This document shows, piece after piece, positions 1-9,600 of a stretch of 64,000 nucleotides of DNA. The position numbers were made by a program, and so were the translations under genes. The notes under the pieces are model-generated. The model saw nothing but the letters and a program-made list of their open reading frames with translations, was not told the origin of the DNA and did no database searches. Each line of letters begins with the position of its first letter. The stretch's first letter is position 1. The DNA is from PALSA-1006 sp041660815 (GTDB lineage: Bacteria; Pseudomonadota; Gammaproteobacteria; Burkholderiales; Gallionellaceae): positions 109,957 through 173,956 of the forward strand of contig JBAZVN010000007.1 in NCBI GenBank assembly GCA_041660815.1, in the 5' to 3' direction.

Positions 1-1
1 C

Positions 2-166
2 GGGATATTTTCAAAATTGGCAGCCAAACACAAAGTGAGTCTCGTACCATTCATGCTGAAAGATATCCCGGATGCGCAATTCCAAACCGATAATCTGCAT
101 CCAAACGCGGCTGCGCAGAATAAAATATTACTCAATATAATCAAAGAGTTATATAGCATCCTATAG
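2..166 (+). CDS. GDSL/SGNH-family esterase, C-terminal fragment (TesA-like)
   Basis: Only the last 54 codons lie in the window; the reading frame is open from base 2 to the TAG at 164-166. The peptide contains DNLHPNAAAQ, which matches block V of SGNH/GDSL hydrolases: the Asp and His of the catalytic triad in a DxxHP context, followed by the Ala-rich helix. In TesA-type enzymes this domain hydrolyses acyl-CoA, ester or lysophospholipid substrates, usually in the periplasm. The catalytic Ser block would lie upstream, outside the window. The call rests on one motif, so the family is fairly secure but the substrate is not. Confidence 0.7.
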   Translation, partial: GIFSKLAAKHKVSLVPFMLKDIPDAQFQTDNLHPNAAAQNKILLNIIKELYSIL

Positions 167-211
167 AGACTTGTTACCCGCAACCTTGATATTCATGCGA
201 CCGCTCCAATG

Positions 212-284
212 TGGAGTGCGGCGGCATGACGCCGCTGGAGCCTAGAGCAACGCTCAAACCGCGCAGTCGTGCCTGCGCACTCCA
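212..284. repeat. REP-like palindromic repeat, copy 1
   Basis: This element begins TGGAGTGCGGCGGCATGA and ends in GCGCACTCCA, so its ends are inverted repeats, and GCGGCG/CGCCGC forms an inner stem. Close copies lie at 303-352, 57283-57355 and 57493-57562. All four are outside coding regions or at gene 3' ends, as expected for REP/BIME sequences. Confidence 0.75.
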
Positions 285-302
285 AAATCCCCACTGCACC
301 TT

Positions 303-352
303 GTGGAGTGCGGCGGCATGACGCCGCTGGCACTTAGCGCAAATTCATGCTC
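303..352. repeat. REP-like palindromic repeat, copy 2 (half element)
   Basis: It repeats the TGGAGTGCGGCGGCATGA arm of the element at 212. It runs into the 3' end of sppA, so the last codons and the stop of that gene appear to be built from repeat sequence. The second arm is degenerate. Confidence 0.65.
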
Positions 353-1284
353 CCCACTTGCGCACCAAATCCGGGAAATGCGCTCGCGACGCCAGCACCC
401 AGCTTCTTGGCCAAACGATCCGCAATGCCTTCGCGGGCGGTAAAATCAACAATGTTTTCTTCTTTAATGACATCCCGTGCGACCGAATCCACACTGCCGA
501 TTTCATCGGCCAGCCCCATCTTGATACTTTGCTCTCCGCTCCAAAATAATCCGCTAAACATTTCCGGTGTTTCCTGCAAACGCTTGCCGCGCCCCTGCTT
601 GACCACATTAATGAACTGCTGATGAATTTCGCCCAGCATCGCCTTGGTAAATTCTTCATGCTTGGGATTGCGCGGTGAAAATGGATCCATAAATCCTTTA
701 TTTTCACCGGCAGTCATCAGACGACGCTCCACACCCAATTTTTCCATGGTTCCGGTAAAACCAAAGCCATCCATCAACACCCCTATCGAACCGACAATAC
801 TGGCTTTATTGACATAGATTTTATCCGCTGCGGCCGCGATGTAATAGCCTCCCGAGGCACACATATCTTCCACCACCACATACAGCGGAATGGTGGGATG
901 GAGTGCGCGCAAGCGGCGAATTTCATCATTGATATAACCCGACTGTACCGGGCTACCGCCGGGACTGTTGATACGCAAAATTACGCCCTGGGTGTTTGTA
1001 TCCTTAAAAGCTTCCTGCAAACTGGAAATGATGTTGTCGGCATTGGCATTGCTATCCGCCGAAATGACGCCGTGCAAATCAATCAATGCGGTGTGCTTGC
1101 CCGACAAAGAGCCCTCTGACTTATCGCCCATCCACCCCATAAACAAAAACAACACGATAAACAAATAGCCGAAAGTGAGCACCTTAAAAAAGATGCTCCA
1201 ATGCCGTGCGCGGCGCTGCTCCTGAATTGCCGACATTGCCAACTTCTCCAGCACGCCGCGTTCCCACTCATTTATGTCCGTCAT
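334..1284 (-). CDS. sppA: Signal peptide peptidase SppA (S49 family, short form)
   Basis: A 316-residue membrane protease that would degrade cleaved signal peptides in the inner membrane with its active site on the periplasmic side. One transmembrane segment lies at about residues 32-51. The S49 core follows: ILRINSPGGS near 102-111, the serine motif CASGGYY (Ser144) and Lys196 in GENKGF. The 52-residue spacing between Ser144 and Lys196 equals that of the Ser147/Lys199 dyad of Bacillus SppA, so the enzyme looks intact. It has one catalytic domain, about half the length of E. coli SppA. It lies 17 bp downstream of the HAD phosphatase gene, probably in the same transcript. The final codons fall inside a REP-like repeat. 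Confidence 0.93.
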   Translation of the reverse strand: MTDINEWERGVLEKLAMSAIQEQRRARHWSIFFKVLTFGYLFIVLFLFMGWMGDKSEGSLSGKHTALIDLHGVISADSNANADNIISSLQEAFKDTNTQGVILRINSPGGSPVQSGYINDEIRRLRALHPTIPLYVVVEDMCASGGYYIAAAADKIYVNKASIVGSIGVLMDGFGFTGTMEKLGVERRLMTAGENKGFMDPFSPRNPKHEEFTKAMLGEIHQQFINVVKQGRGKRLQETPEMFSGLFWSGEQSIKMGLADEIGSVDSVARDVIKEENIVDFTAREGIADRLAKKLGAGVASAFPGFGAQVGSMNLR

Positions 1285-1301
1285 GGAATTCCTTAATTTA
1301 T

Positions 1302-1958
1302 TTATAGGTTGGCCTGAAACCAGGCTCGTAATTGTACAAAATCATCCAGCAGCGCAATGGGGTTTAACGCCTGTAAATCTTCGGCCTCGTGCGCACCGTG
1401 TGCAACCCCCACCGCATCCACGCCGGCGTTGATCGCCATTTGTAGATCGTGTGTGGTATCGCCCACCATTAACACCCGCTCCGGCTGCAAACCCAGCTCA
1501 TCCATAATTTCCATTAACATCAATGGATTAGGCTTTGAAAGTGTTACATCCGCAGTGCGTGTCGCATGAAAATATTTTTCCAGTCCGCTCGATTCCAGCG
1601 CGCGCTTCAGCCCGTTGCGATTTTTACCGGTAGCCACCGCCAACCAGTAGCCCCGCTCATGCAATTCCACAATGGTTTCGCGCGCTTCGGCAAACAGTGG
1701 AATGGCGGTATCTTGGGCAAGAAAATGGTGGCGATATCTCTGGGTCAGGGCTTCATATTGCGCTTCTTCAGCACTGGGCACCGCATGGCGCAGGGCTTCA
1801 GACAAGCCCATGCCAATCACATAACGCGCTGCCGAATCGCTGGGCACCGGCAAAGCCAAATCACGACAAGCCTGTTGAATAGAAGAAGCGATGACGGCGG
1901 TTGAATCCATCACCGTACCGTCCCAATCGAACACGATTAGGTCGTAGCGTTTAGACAT
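1302..1958 (-). CDS. HAD-superfamily hydrolase, phosphoglycolate phosphatase-like
   Basis: A 218-residue cytoplasmic HAD-IA phosphatase. Motif I is FDWDGTVMDS, with nucleophile Asp11 and acid/base Asp13; motif III Lys is in SKPNP; motif IV is MVGDTTHDLQ. A helical cap of subclass C1 size lies between motifs I and II. Gph-type enzymes of this size dephosphorylate 2-phosphoglycolate or related sugar phosphates, but substrate cannot be read from sequence. In many betaproteobacteria a close homologue sits beside rluC and sppA; sppA is next to it here. It starts 39 bp downstream of the lipoprotein gene on the same strand, so read-through from the cytochrome cluster is possible. Confidence 0.88.
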   Translation of the reverse strand: MSKRYDLIVFDWDGTVMDSTAVIASSIQQACRDLALPVPSDSAARYVIGMGLSEALRHAVPSAEEAQYEALTQRYRHHFLAQDTAIPLFAEARETIVELHERGYWLAVATGKNRNGLKRALESSGLEKYFHATRTADVTLSKPNPLMLMEIMDELGLQPERVLMVGDTTHDLQMAINAGVDAVGVAHGAHEAEDLQALNPIALLDDFVQLRAWFQANL

Positions 1959-1997
1959 GAAGTTTCCAAAGAAATATTAGAGTGCAAATGCTATAAC

Positions 1998-2684
1998 TCA
2001 CTGTACTTGTAGCGAAATGCTATTTGAAGTTGCCTGACTTCCGAACGTTGCGGTAATGTTGGTGGGACCGGCTGCAACAGCTGAAACAATACCATATCCA
2101 ACTTCTGCAACACCGGAGCTTGCCGCTAGTGGAGGAATAAAATCCGCGGTTAGTTTATTGCTTGAATCCCAAATCACTTTATTACTCACATCCACTGCTG
2201 GATAACCGCTACAAGTTGCTGTTGCCGCATAAACCGCGCTACTTCCCGCCACTGCAGATGCCGGACCGGTGATCGAAAAAGTACCGGCACTCGTCACATT
2301 CAAAACCGCACTGCCATAATAATAGCCAGAGTTCGCATGCACCTCTACCATACCGGGCAGAAAACCAATCACAACACCACTTGCTGTTGCAGACATTTGT
2401 GCAACGCCACTGGAAGCCAAATCAATTCCCCACTGTACTATGTCAGTTGCCGGTGCTGTCGAGCCATCCGAATAATTTGCGGTTGCTGAAAACTGAACCG
2501 GGGTACAGGCAGGAACTGCGCTGGATGACGGGGCAAGGGTGATCGAAACCAAAGTCCCTGTCGTGGGTGGCAATACTGTCTCCCCACCATCTCCCTCGTC
2601 ATCTTCACCTTTACCACACCCCAACAAGAGCGCACTCATGACCAAAAAGAATCCGACTTCTGTTACTGCCTTAAGTTTTTTCAT
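1998..2684 (-). CDS. Ig-like (BIG2-type) lipoprotein of the cytochrome cluster
   Basis: A 228-residue predicted lipoprotein. The N-terminus has a basic start, a hydrophobic core and the lipobox LLLGC with acceptor Cys23, followed by an acidic Gly-rich linker. The rest resembles two bacterial Ig-like modules: the first from about residue 45 (SITLAPSSSAVPACTPVQFS), the second from about 130. The family is common in surface-exposed proteins. No heme motif is present. It is the last gene of the cytochrome cluster, 75 bp after the beta-barrel gene. A structural or anchoring role for the surface cytochromes would fit but is inference. Specific function unknown. Confidence 0.75.
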   Translation of the reverse strand: MKKLKAVTEVGFFLVMSALLLGCGKGEDDEGDGGETVLPPTTGTLVSITLAPSSSAVPACTPVQFSATANYSDGSTAPATDIVQWGIDLASSGVAQMSATASGVVIGFLPGMVEVHANSGYYYGSAVLNVTSAGTFSITGPASAVAGSSAVYAATATCSGYPAVDVSNKVIWDSSNKLTADFIPPLAASSGVAEVGYGIVSAVAAGPTNITATFGSQATSNSISLQVQ

Positions 2685-2759
2685 TTGAATTTCCTTTAAT
2701 CCTGTACTTTTGGACTTATCTCAACCAAAAATAGCCGGCCTAAATCTGTTTATTATTTT

Positions 2760-4967
2760 CTAAAAATCCCAACGCAAACCGGCTGAACCAAACGTGCGGG
2801 TTGTTTTTGAACTCTGATAGGGACCGGATGAGGTGGATAACTCCAAGCCCGCATCTGCATCCAAACTGAACGCTTGTTTAATCTGATACGTCACACGCAG
2901 CATGGGCATGTGGCGCGCCATTTTTCCGCCGTAAGTATCCGTCTGCTGATAATAATTCCATGACGTATCGATAGCCAAATCCCGCCCCGCTGAAGTGCGG
3001 TTATACAAAAATACCGATTGTCCGGATTTTACATAATCACTGGAATTGACGCTTCCGCCCAGCGAGGTGATATCCGCTACAGAGTAAATATTGCTGGCCA
3101 TAAACTGGGCACTCACCGTCTTGTCCAATCCCGTTGCGGCATAGGCCGGAATATATCCCTGCAGACTATAAGCACCCGTCGTTGCATCCGGTGCAACGCC
3201 GCTGGTTCCCAACCCGGAGGTTTTAGACAGTCTGATATCCCCGCCGACCTGATAATGCGTGGAGAGCTTTTGCGTAATGCCCAATTGGGCAAACGCGGCA
3301 GTGCCCGTACGCGAACGCGCCAGTTTTTGCACATCGGCTTCACTCATGATAGCCAACAAATCAGCCACTTTAGTGGTCATTGCACCGTTCAAGGCATTGC
3401 GTGTGCTCATGGCCGGGCTGCGCCGGTAATCGGCCATAAAATTAACACTGGTTCCGGTCATTTCAACAGCCAGCGTCCCGGTCAACATGGCCGCATTCAG
3501 CTCTTTGTAGAAAATATCGTAATCCAGCAACGCAAAAGCCGACTGACCATTATTAAAATATTTAAATTCGGTGCCCACCGCACGCCGATCCAAAACACCT
3601 TCGATGGTCTGATTGATAAAGTACACCGACACCGGACCGGCATCCACACTTAAGCCATAAAATATGGGTTGTGGCGCGTCGGTAAATTCGACAAGTTGCC
3701 CCGCTACACCGTTAAGTCGAAAATTTTGCGGTGAACCGTATCCCGCCGAAACACCGTCAAAACGCCCCATCACCCCGCCACCACCGGTGGTTTGCCGCCC
3801 CATTCTGGCCGAATACTCATTGGGGCGATTTTTCACTTCAAAATACGCCGCATTAATGCGGTTTTTATCTTTGCCTTTAGGTAAAAAGTTCTGCGTCAAC
3901 ACATCGCGAAACACAATACGATTGTCAAAATTTTCACTTATAAAGCGCTGTGTAGCATCCACATTGGTCACCAGCATGGATTGATCGGTTAAATTATAAC
4001 TATCTGTTTGCAGAGCATTATTAAAATTATAAGTGGTCTCCAGCTTGCTTTGACCATAGTAATAGCGCGATGAAATACCGCCCTGGGCAAAACTGCGATC
4101 CTCAATTTTTCGGACTTTAACCGGCGCTTTAGCCGCTGCCGCAGGGGTGGCCAAACTCGCCAAACGCTGCTTCACCCACTGCACCCCGGGGCCGGTACTA
4201 TACAATTTTAAATACAACTCATATTCCGCTTTGGCCTTGGCGAGCTGACCGCCGCGCTCACGCGCCACGCCCACCCATTCCTGGGCATCCTGCGAATATT
4301 GATTGGGTGGCAACATCAGCAATTTATTGAACGCATCGGTGGCAGCCGGATAATCTTTATCGGCCAACGCGGTACGCCCCGCCCGCATCAGCGCATAGCC
4401 TTGCTGATTATTATCGGGTGGCACTGCAGCAGCCGAATCAGCGCCCGGCACCGCTTCAACAGTTGGCACCGATCCATCGGCAACCGGCGGCAAGACATCG
4501 GGCAACAACGGTAAAGGCAGATTAATTACGGCGTCATCAGTATGTTCCGGTTTAATAATCAACACAAAACTGCGATTATCCCCACCAGCTCTCAGCGCAA
4601 AAGTTACTTCACGGGCAAACTCAACCACCAATTTGGGCTGCAATGTTTGATCACGGGTGGTGACGGTAAAGGCAGGGGTTAAGGCGGTGGCCGGCGAGCT
4701 GCGCACTTCCAGATTTGCCCAGGGCTCAGTGGCATCCGAGCTAGGCAAGCGTTCATAGAATATCTCCACGATGCGCGCTTTTCTGTCCGGAAAGTAGCGC
4801 AAAAAATGCACCGGCGTGGTGAATTTAATCGTGGCATGAACTTCGTCACCGTATTGTTGAAGGCTGACATCTTCCAGAGGCGCAGCATACACGCCTGCAG
4901 GAATGAAAAGTAATACCAATAAAAACAATATATTACGATATTTAGATTTTAAAATATTATTACCCAT
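2760..4967 (-). CDS. Outer-membrane beta-barrel (porin) of a porin-cytochrome complex
   Basis: About 735 residues when started at the ATG at 4967, which has a strong ribosome site (AGGTGGAG, 5 bases before it); an upstream ATG at 5000 is weaker. A Sec signal peptide ends at GVYA/APLED. The N-terminal part resembles AMIN-like beta domains, followed by an Ala/Pro linker and a TPR-like helical stretch. The C-terminal half alternates polar and hydrophobic residues as in beta strands and ends AGLRWDF, the terminal aromatic signature of outer-membrane barrels. There are no heme motifs. Its place between multiheme cytochromes and a surface lipoprotein suggests the barrel through which a cytochrome passes electrons across the outer membrane, as in MtrB/PioB-type conduits. 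It is not an obvious MtrB homologue. Confidence 0.8.
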   Translation of the reverse strand: MGNNILKSKYRNILFLLVLLFIPAGVYAAPLEDVSLQQYGDEVHATIKFTTPVHFLRYFPDRKARIVEIFYERLPSSDATEPWANLEVRSSPATALTPAFTVTTRDQTLQPKLVVEFAREVTFALRAGGDNRSFVLIIKPEHTDDAVINLPLPLLPDVLPPVADGSVPTVEAVPGADSAAAVPPDNNQQGYALMRAGRTALADKDYPAATDAFNKLLMLPPNQYSQDAQEWVGVARERGGQLAKAKAEYELYLKLYSTGPGVQWVKQRLASLATPAAAAKAPVKVRKIEDRSFAQGGISSRYYYGQSKLETTYNFNNALQTDSYNLTDQSMLVTNVDATQRFISENFDNRIVFRDVLTQNFLPKGKDKNRINAAYFEVKNRPNEYSARMGRQTTGGGGVMGRFDGVSAGYGSPQNFRLNGVAGQLVEFTDAPQPIFYGLSVDAGPVSVYFINQTIEGVLDRRAVGTEFKYFNNGQSAFALLDYDIFYKELNAAMLTGTLAVEMTGTSVNFMADYRRSPAMSTRNALNGAMTTKVADLLAIMSEADVQKLARSRTGTAAFAQLGITQKLSTHYQVGGDIRLSKTSGLGTSGVAPDATTGAYSLQGYIPAYAATGLDKTVSAQFMASNIYSVADITSLGGSVNSSDYVKSGQSVFLYNRTSAGRDLAIDTSWNYYQQTDTYGGKMARHMPMLRVTYQIKQAFSLDADAGLELSTSSGPYQSSKTTRTFGSAGLRWDF

Positions 4968-5029
4968 CAGGTCTCCACCTAAACGATTATTAGTTTTCAT
5001 TCCGTGTACTTGCGAATGAATATTAAAGA

Positions 5030-6592
5030 TTAACGGTCAAACGTATTTACCGTGTGGCAATTGTCACAATTCCAATATTTAGAACCCAGCGTAATCGTGC
5101 CGTGCTCCTTTTTAGCTTCCCTATCATTGGCATGACAGTTTCCACAGGTATGCTTACCCTGTTGAGCTGAATGATTGAAAGACCAATTTGCAAACCCGGT
5201 ATGGCACCCGTCACACGAACCCGTGTACCCACGCGTAACATGACTGCTTGGACGCTGCGCCAAGTGGCAGGTTGAGCAAGTGCCCGCCGCTACTCCGGTA
5301 TGGCTAAAGCTGGCCGGTAACCATGCGGTGGTCTTGTGACAAGCATCACAGGTAATAGTTGCTCTGGAACCGGTGTGATTTGTTGGACGGGTATGGCAGT
5401 TGGAGCAGGTTCCGGCAACCACGCCCAGGTGGTTGAAATACGCGGGCAACCAAGCTGTAGTCCGATGACAATCGTCGCAAGCGCGGGTAGATTTCGCAAC
5501 AGTGTTATGCGTTGCAGTTTTACCTGTTGCAGTGGTCCCGTTATGACAAGTTGCACAAGTGCCCGGAACCACCCCGGTGTGGCTATACCCTGCCGGCAAC
5601 CATGCTGTCGTCAATTTATGGCAATCACTACAAGCCCCGGTTGCTTTCGCGCCGGTTGCATGGGATGCCGTTTTCCCTGTAGCGATTACCCCGTTGTGAC
5701 AAGTTGCACAAGTACCCGCTCCGCTATGGTTAAATCTGGCACCTGTAAATGCACTGAAATTTAAATGACATGTCTGGCAATTTGTCAGCCCCACGGAAAC
5801 ATAACCGGCATGTTTCGCCGCTGAAGTGGAAATTTTTTGTCTGGCCTGACCGGTTGCCCCATGGCATGTTCCGCATGAAGTTGCACCCGCGTGGCTATAA
5901 CTCCAATTGTTAAAATTCTTATAATTAGTGTGACAGCTCTTGCACGTTCCCAACCCCATAGCCGATAAACTTGCCGATGAATAGTGTTGCGCAGAAGTAA
6001 ATGTATGTGCTGTTGCCCCATTATGACAAACCGAACAGTCGCTCGCCGTATCACTATGATTCCAGCTGGCGGGTGTCCAAGCGTAAGTGCGGTGACAGCT
6101 ATCGCAGGACATCGTGGTAACTTTGTGCGCGGCGTGTTTACCGGAAGCATTGGTACCATTGTGGCAGACGGTGCACTTCCCTTGTTCCGCTTTACCATGA
6201 TTAAACTTGGCACCATAGAATGTCACCTCATTGGTATGACACACTTCGCAGGGCTCACTGGTAACAATATGCTTGGATGACATCGGCGTTGCCACAACCC
6301 GCTTGCCTTTGGCATGACATCCGGAACAATTGCGCGGCGTTCCTTTAAAGACCCCGCCGACGTGGCATGAAGCGCATTCCGCCGTGATGTGCGAACCACT
6401 TAACGGAAAGCCGGTAGTCATATGGTTAAATTCGCGGGGAGTTTGCTGACCGGTTGCAGTTCCATTTTTATTCGTCAAATCGAATTCAGCGGCTATTGCA
6501 CTCATGGACAACAATGCAAATAAAACGGGCAGCAATAGCGCACGCATATAACTAAAAAAACAATATTGACTATTCATATTTAACTGCTTCAT
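5030..6592 (-). CDS. 19-heme c-type cytochrome, exported
   Basis: A 520-residue protein with a long N-terminal signal sequence (cleavage after SAIAA plausible) and 19 CxxCH motifs by my count. His residues between motifs (FNH, YSH, FSH) could be distal ligands, giving bis-His low-potential hemes. The region after the signal (CASCHVGGVFKGTPRNCSGC and the following four-heme block) is nearly the same as in the 39-heme neighbour, and both proteins end in a similar T-x-FDR tail, so the two are paralogues of different length. A good ribosome site (AGGAGAAG) precedes the ATG. It lies 29 bp (or 62 bp with the preferred start) before the barrel gene. Periplasmic, barrel-embedded or extracellular location cannot be decided here. 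Confidence 0.9.
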   Translation of the reverse strand: MKQLNMNSQYCFFSYMRALLLPVLFALLSMSAIAAEFDLTNKNGTATGQQTPREFNHMTTGFPLSGSHITAECASCHVGGVFKGTPRNCSGCHAKGKRVVATPMSSKHIVTSEPCEVCHTNEVTFYGAKFNHGKAEQGKCTVCHNGTNASGKHAAHKVTTMSCDSCHRTYAWTPASWNHSDTASDCSVCHNGATAHTFTSAQHYSSASLSAMGLGTCKSCHTNYKNFNNWSYSHAGATSCGTCHGATGQARQKISTSAAKHAGYVSVGLTNCQTCHLNFSAFTGARFNHSGAGTCATCHNGVIATGKTASHATGAKATGACSDCHKLTTAWLPAGYSHTGVVPGTCATCHNGTTATGKTATHNTVAKSTRACDDCHRTTAWLPAYFNHLGVVAGTCSNCHTRPTNHTGSRATITCDACHKTTAWLPASFSHTGVAAGTCSTCHLAQRPSSHVTRGYTGSCDGCHTGFANWSFNHSAQQGKHTCGNCHANDREAKKEHGTITLGSKYWNCDNCHTVNTFDR

Positions 6593-6639
6593 TTTCTTCT
6601 CCTGAAGATTAAAACGCCAGTTTGAAAAAACTTGGCTAA

Positions 6640-9600
6640 CTACCTGTCAAACGATCTGGTCGTATGACACTGCAGACAATTCTTATATTTGGCCTGACTC
6701 TTATGTTCTTTCTGCCAATCACTGGCATGGCACCCCGCATTAGCACAGGTGTTGCCATCTTTATTGGAGTCATGCAAAAGCCAATCAAACGACCGGGTCG
6801 TATGACATTGCAGGCAGTTTTTAAAACTGGCAATGCTGGCATGCTCTTTCTGCCAATCACTGGCATGGCATCCTGCGCTGGCACAGGTATTGCCATCCAC
6901 ATTCGAATCATGGTTAAACGTCCAATTTCCTGCAATTGCATGACAATCATCACAAGAACCTGTGTACCCCCGCGATGCGTGACTAGTTGGGCGCTGGGCA
7001 AGATGACAGGTTGAGCAGGTTCCCTTCACCACACCGGTATGACTAAACGTTGCCGGAGTCCAGCCTGTTGTTTTATGACAAACCTCACACTCCAGAGTCG
7101 CTCGCGACCCCGTATGAGCAGAAGGTCTTGTATGACAACTGGTGCACCCTGTCGTTACTCCACTATGACTAAAATATGTTGGCGACCAAGCAGTTGTGCG
7201 ATGACAGTCATCACAAGAACGCGTTGCTTTGGCACCTGTATGCGAACTTGGCTTGCCGGTTGCTTTAACACCGTTATGGCAAGTCGAACAAGTTCCCGCC
7301 GCCACATTTAAATGATTAAAACTTGCCGGTGCCCAAGCTGTCTTCAGGTGACACGCATCACATTCAGAAGTTGTTACCACATGAGTTGCATTTTTTCCTA
7401 TCGCCGATGAACCATTGTGGCAAGAAGAGCAGGTTCCTGTGGCAGTGGCATGATCAAAGCTTGCGGGTATCCACGACAGATTTGATTTATGACAGGTATC
7501 ACAGGTAAATGAACCCTTCAGCCCAGTATGCGAATTTGGTTTTCCTGCCGGATAAACGCCTGTGTTGTGGCAGGTAGCGCAAGTGGTTCCTGCAGGGTGC
7601 GTAAATGTGGTTGGTAACCAAGCTGAAGTTCGATGGCAAGTATTGCAGGTTGATGTCGTCGTGGTAAAAATACCGTGACCGGCAGGCTTACCCTTGGGAT
7701 AGCTGCCGGTGCTATGGCAAGTTGAGCACGACTCGGTTGTGGTCGCATGATTAAAGCTGGTCGGTGTCCATGTTGAAGTTCGGTGACAAGTGTCACATGT
7801 CGCGGTAATCGTTGTGAAAGTGCTATGCCCCGCTGGCTGACCAATTGCGGAGCTTCCGTTATGGCAAGTGGTACACGATCCCTGCACCACGCCAACATGG
7901 TCAAATCCGGCCGGAGTCCATGACGAAGTGATCTTATGGCAAACATCACATGCGGCAATAGCACGTGAGCCACTGCTGTGCGTACTTGCCGGTTTTCCGG
8001 TTGGATAGGTTCCTGTGTTATGGCAGGTTGAGCACGCTGCCGTCACCGTTGCATGACTAAAGGTAGTGGGCGCCCAGGATGAAGATCGATGACAGGTTTC
8101 GCACACAGTCGTTGTCGTCGTAAACGTGGCATGGCTCGAAGGCTTTCCCTTGGGATAGCTGCCGGTGTTATGGCACGTTGAGCACGCCGCCGTCACCGTT
8201 GCATGGCTGAAAATGGTGGGCGACCAGGATGAAGATTGATGGCAAGTATTGCAGGTTGATGTCATCGTGGTAAAAATACCGTGACCGGCAGGCTTACCCT
8301 TGGGATAGCTGCCGGTGCTATGGCAAGTTGAGCACGACTCGGTTGTGGTCGCATGATTAAAGCTGGTCGGTGTCCATGTTGAAGTTCGGTGACAAGTGTC
8401 ACATGTCGCGGTAATCGTTGTGAAAGTGCTATGCCCCGCTGGCTGACCAATTGCGGAGCTTCCGTTATGGCAAGTGGTACACGATCCCTGCACCACGCCA
8501 ACATGGTCAAATCCGGCCGGAGTCCATGACGAAGTGATCTTATGGCAAACATCACATGCGGCAATAGCACGTGAGCCACTGCTGTGCGTACTTGCCGGTT
8601 TTCCGGTTGGATAGGTTCCTGTGTTATGGCAGGTTGAGCACGCTGCCGTCACCGTTGCATGACTAAAGGTAGTGGGCGCCCAGGATGAAGATCGATGGCA
8701 GGTTTCGCACACAGTCGTTGTCGTCGTAAACGTGGCATGGTTCGAAGGCTTTCCCTTGGGATAGCTGCCGGTGTTATGGCACGTTGAGCACGCCGCCGTC
8801 ACCGTTGCATGACTGAAAGTGGTGGGCGACCAGGATGAAGATCGATGGCAGGTTTCGCATACGGTCGTTGTCGTCGTAAACGAGGCATGGTTCGAAGGCT
8901 TTCCCTTGGGATAACTGCCGGTGTTATGACAGGTTGAGCAAGCCGCTGTCACCGTTGCATGACTGAAAGTGGTGGGCGACCAAGATGAAGATCGATGGCA
9001 GGTATTACAAGTTGAGGTAGTCGTGGTAAATATTCCGTGACCGGAAGGCTTGCCCTTGGGATAAGTACCAGTGTTATGACACGTTGAGCACGCCGCCGTC
9101 ACCTTGGCATGACTGAATATTGTAGGTGACCATGATGAAGTTCGATGACAGGAATAACAATCATTGATTGCGCTAAACGAAAACGCAGCATGCCCCGCCG
9201 GCTTCCCCGCCGAAATCATGCCATTGTGACAAGTGGTACAGGAATCTGCTTTCGCTTTACCGTGATTAAAACGCGCGCCCAGAAAAGTAACCGTATTGGT
9301 ATGACAGGCGTCACAGGGCTCGGTCGTTACAATATGCTTGGAAGACATCGCGGTCGCGACAATACGTTTACCTTTGGCGTGACAACCCGCGCAATTGCGC
9401 GGCGTGCCTTTGAAAACACCCCCCACGTGACAGGAGGCACATTCCGCCGTGTTATGCGCACCGGTTAACGGGTAACCCGTGGTCATATGATTGAAATTCT
9501 GTGCGGATAATTCGCTTGGCCGTGTTTGCCCCTTATTACTGCTGCCATTCAGAGGCGCAAGGAAACCGGAATTTAATGCGGGACGACTCACTCCGCTACT

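Noticed and set aside
7518..7973. Open frames in alternative reading frame within the 39-heme gene, appearing twice
   Set aside because: The second appearance (8262-8579) is only the 606-bp duplication seen in another frame; the encoded peptides have no features.
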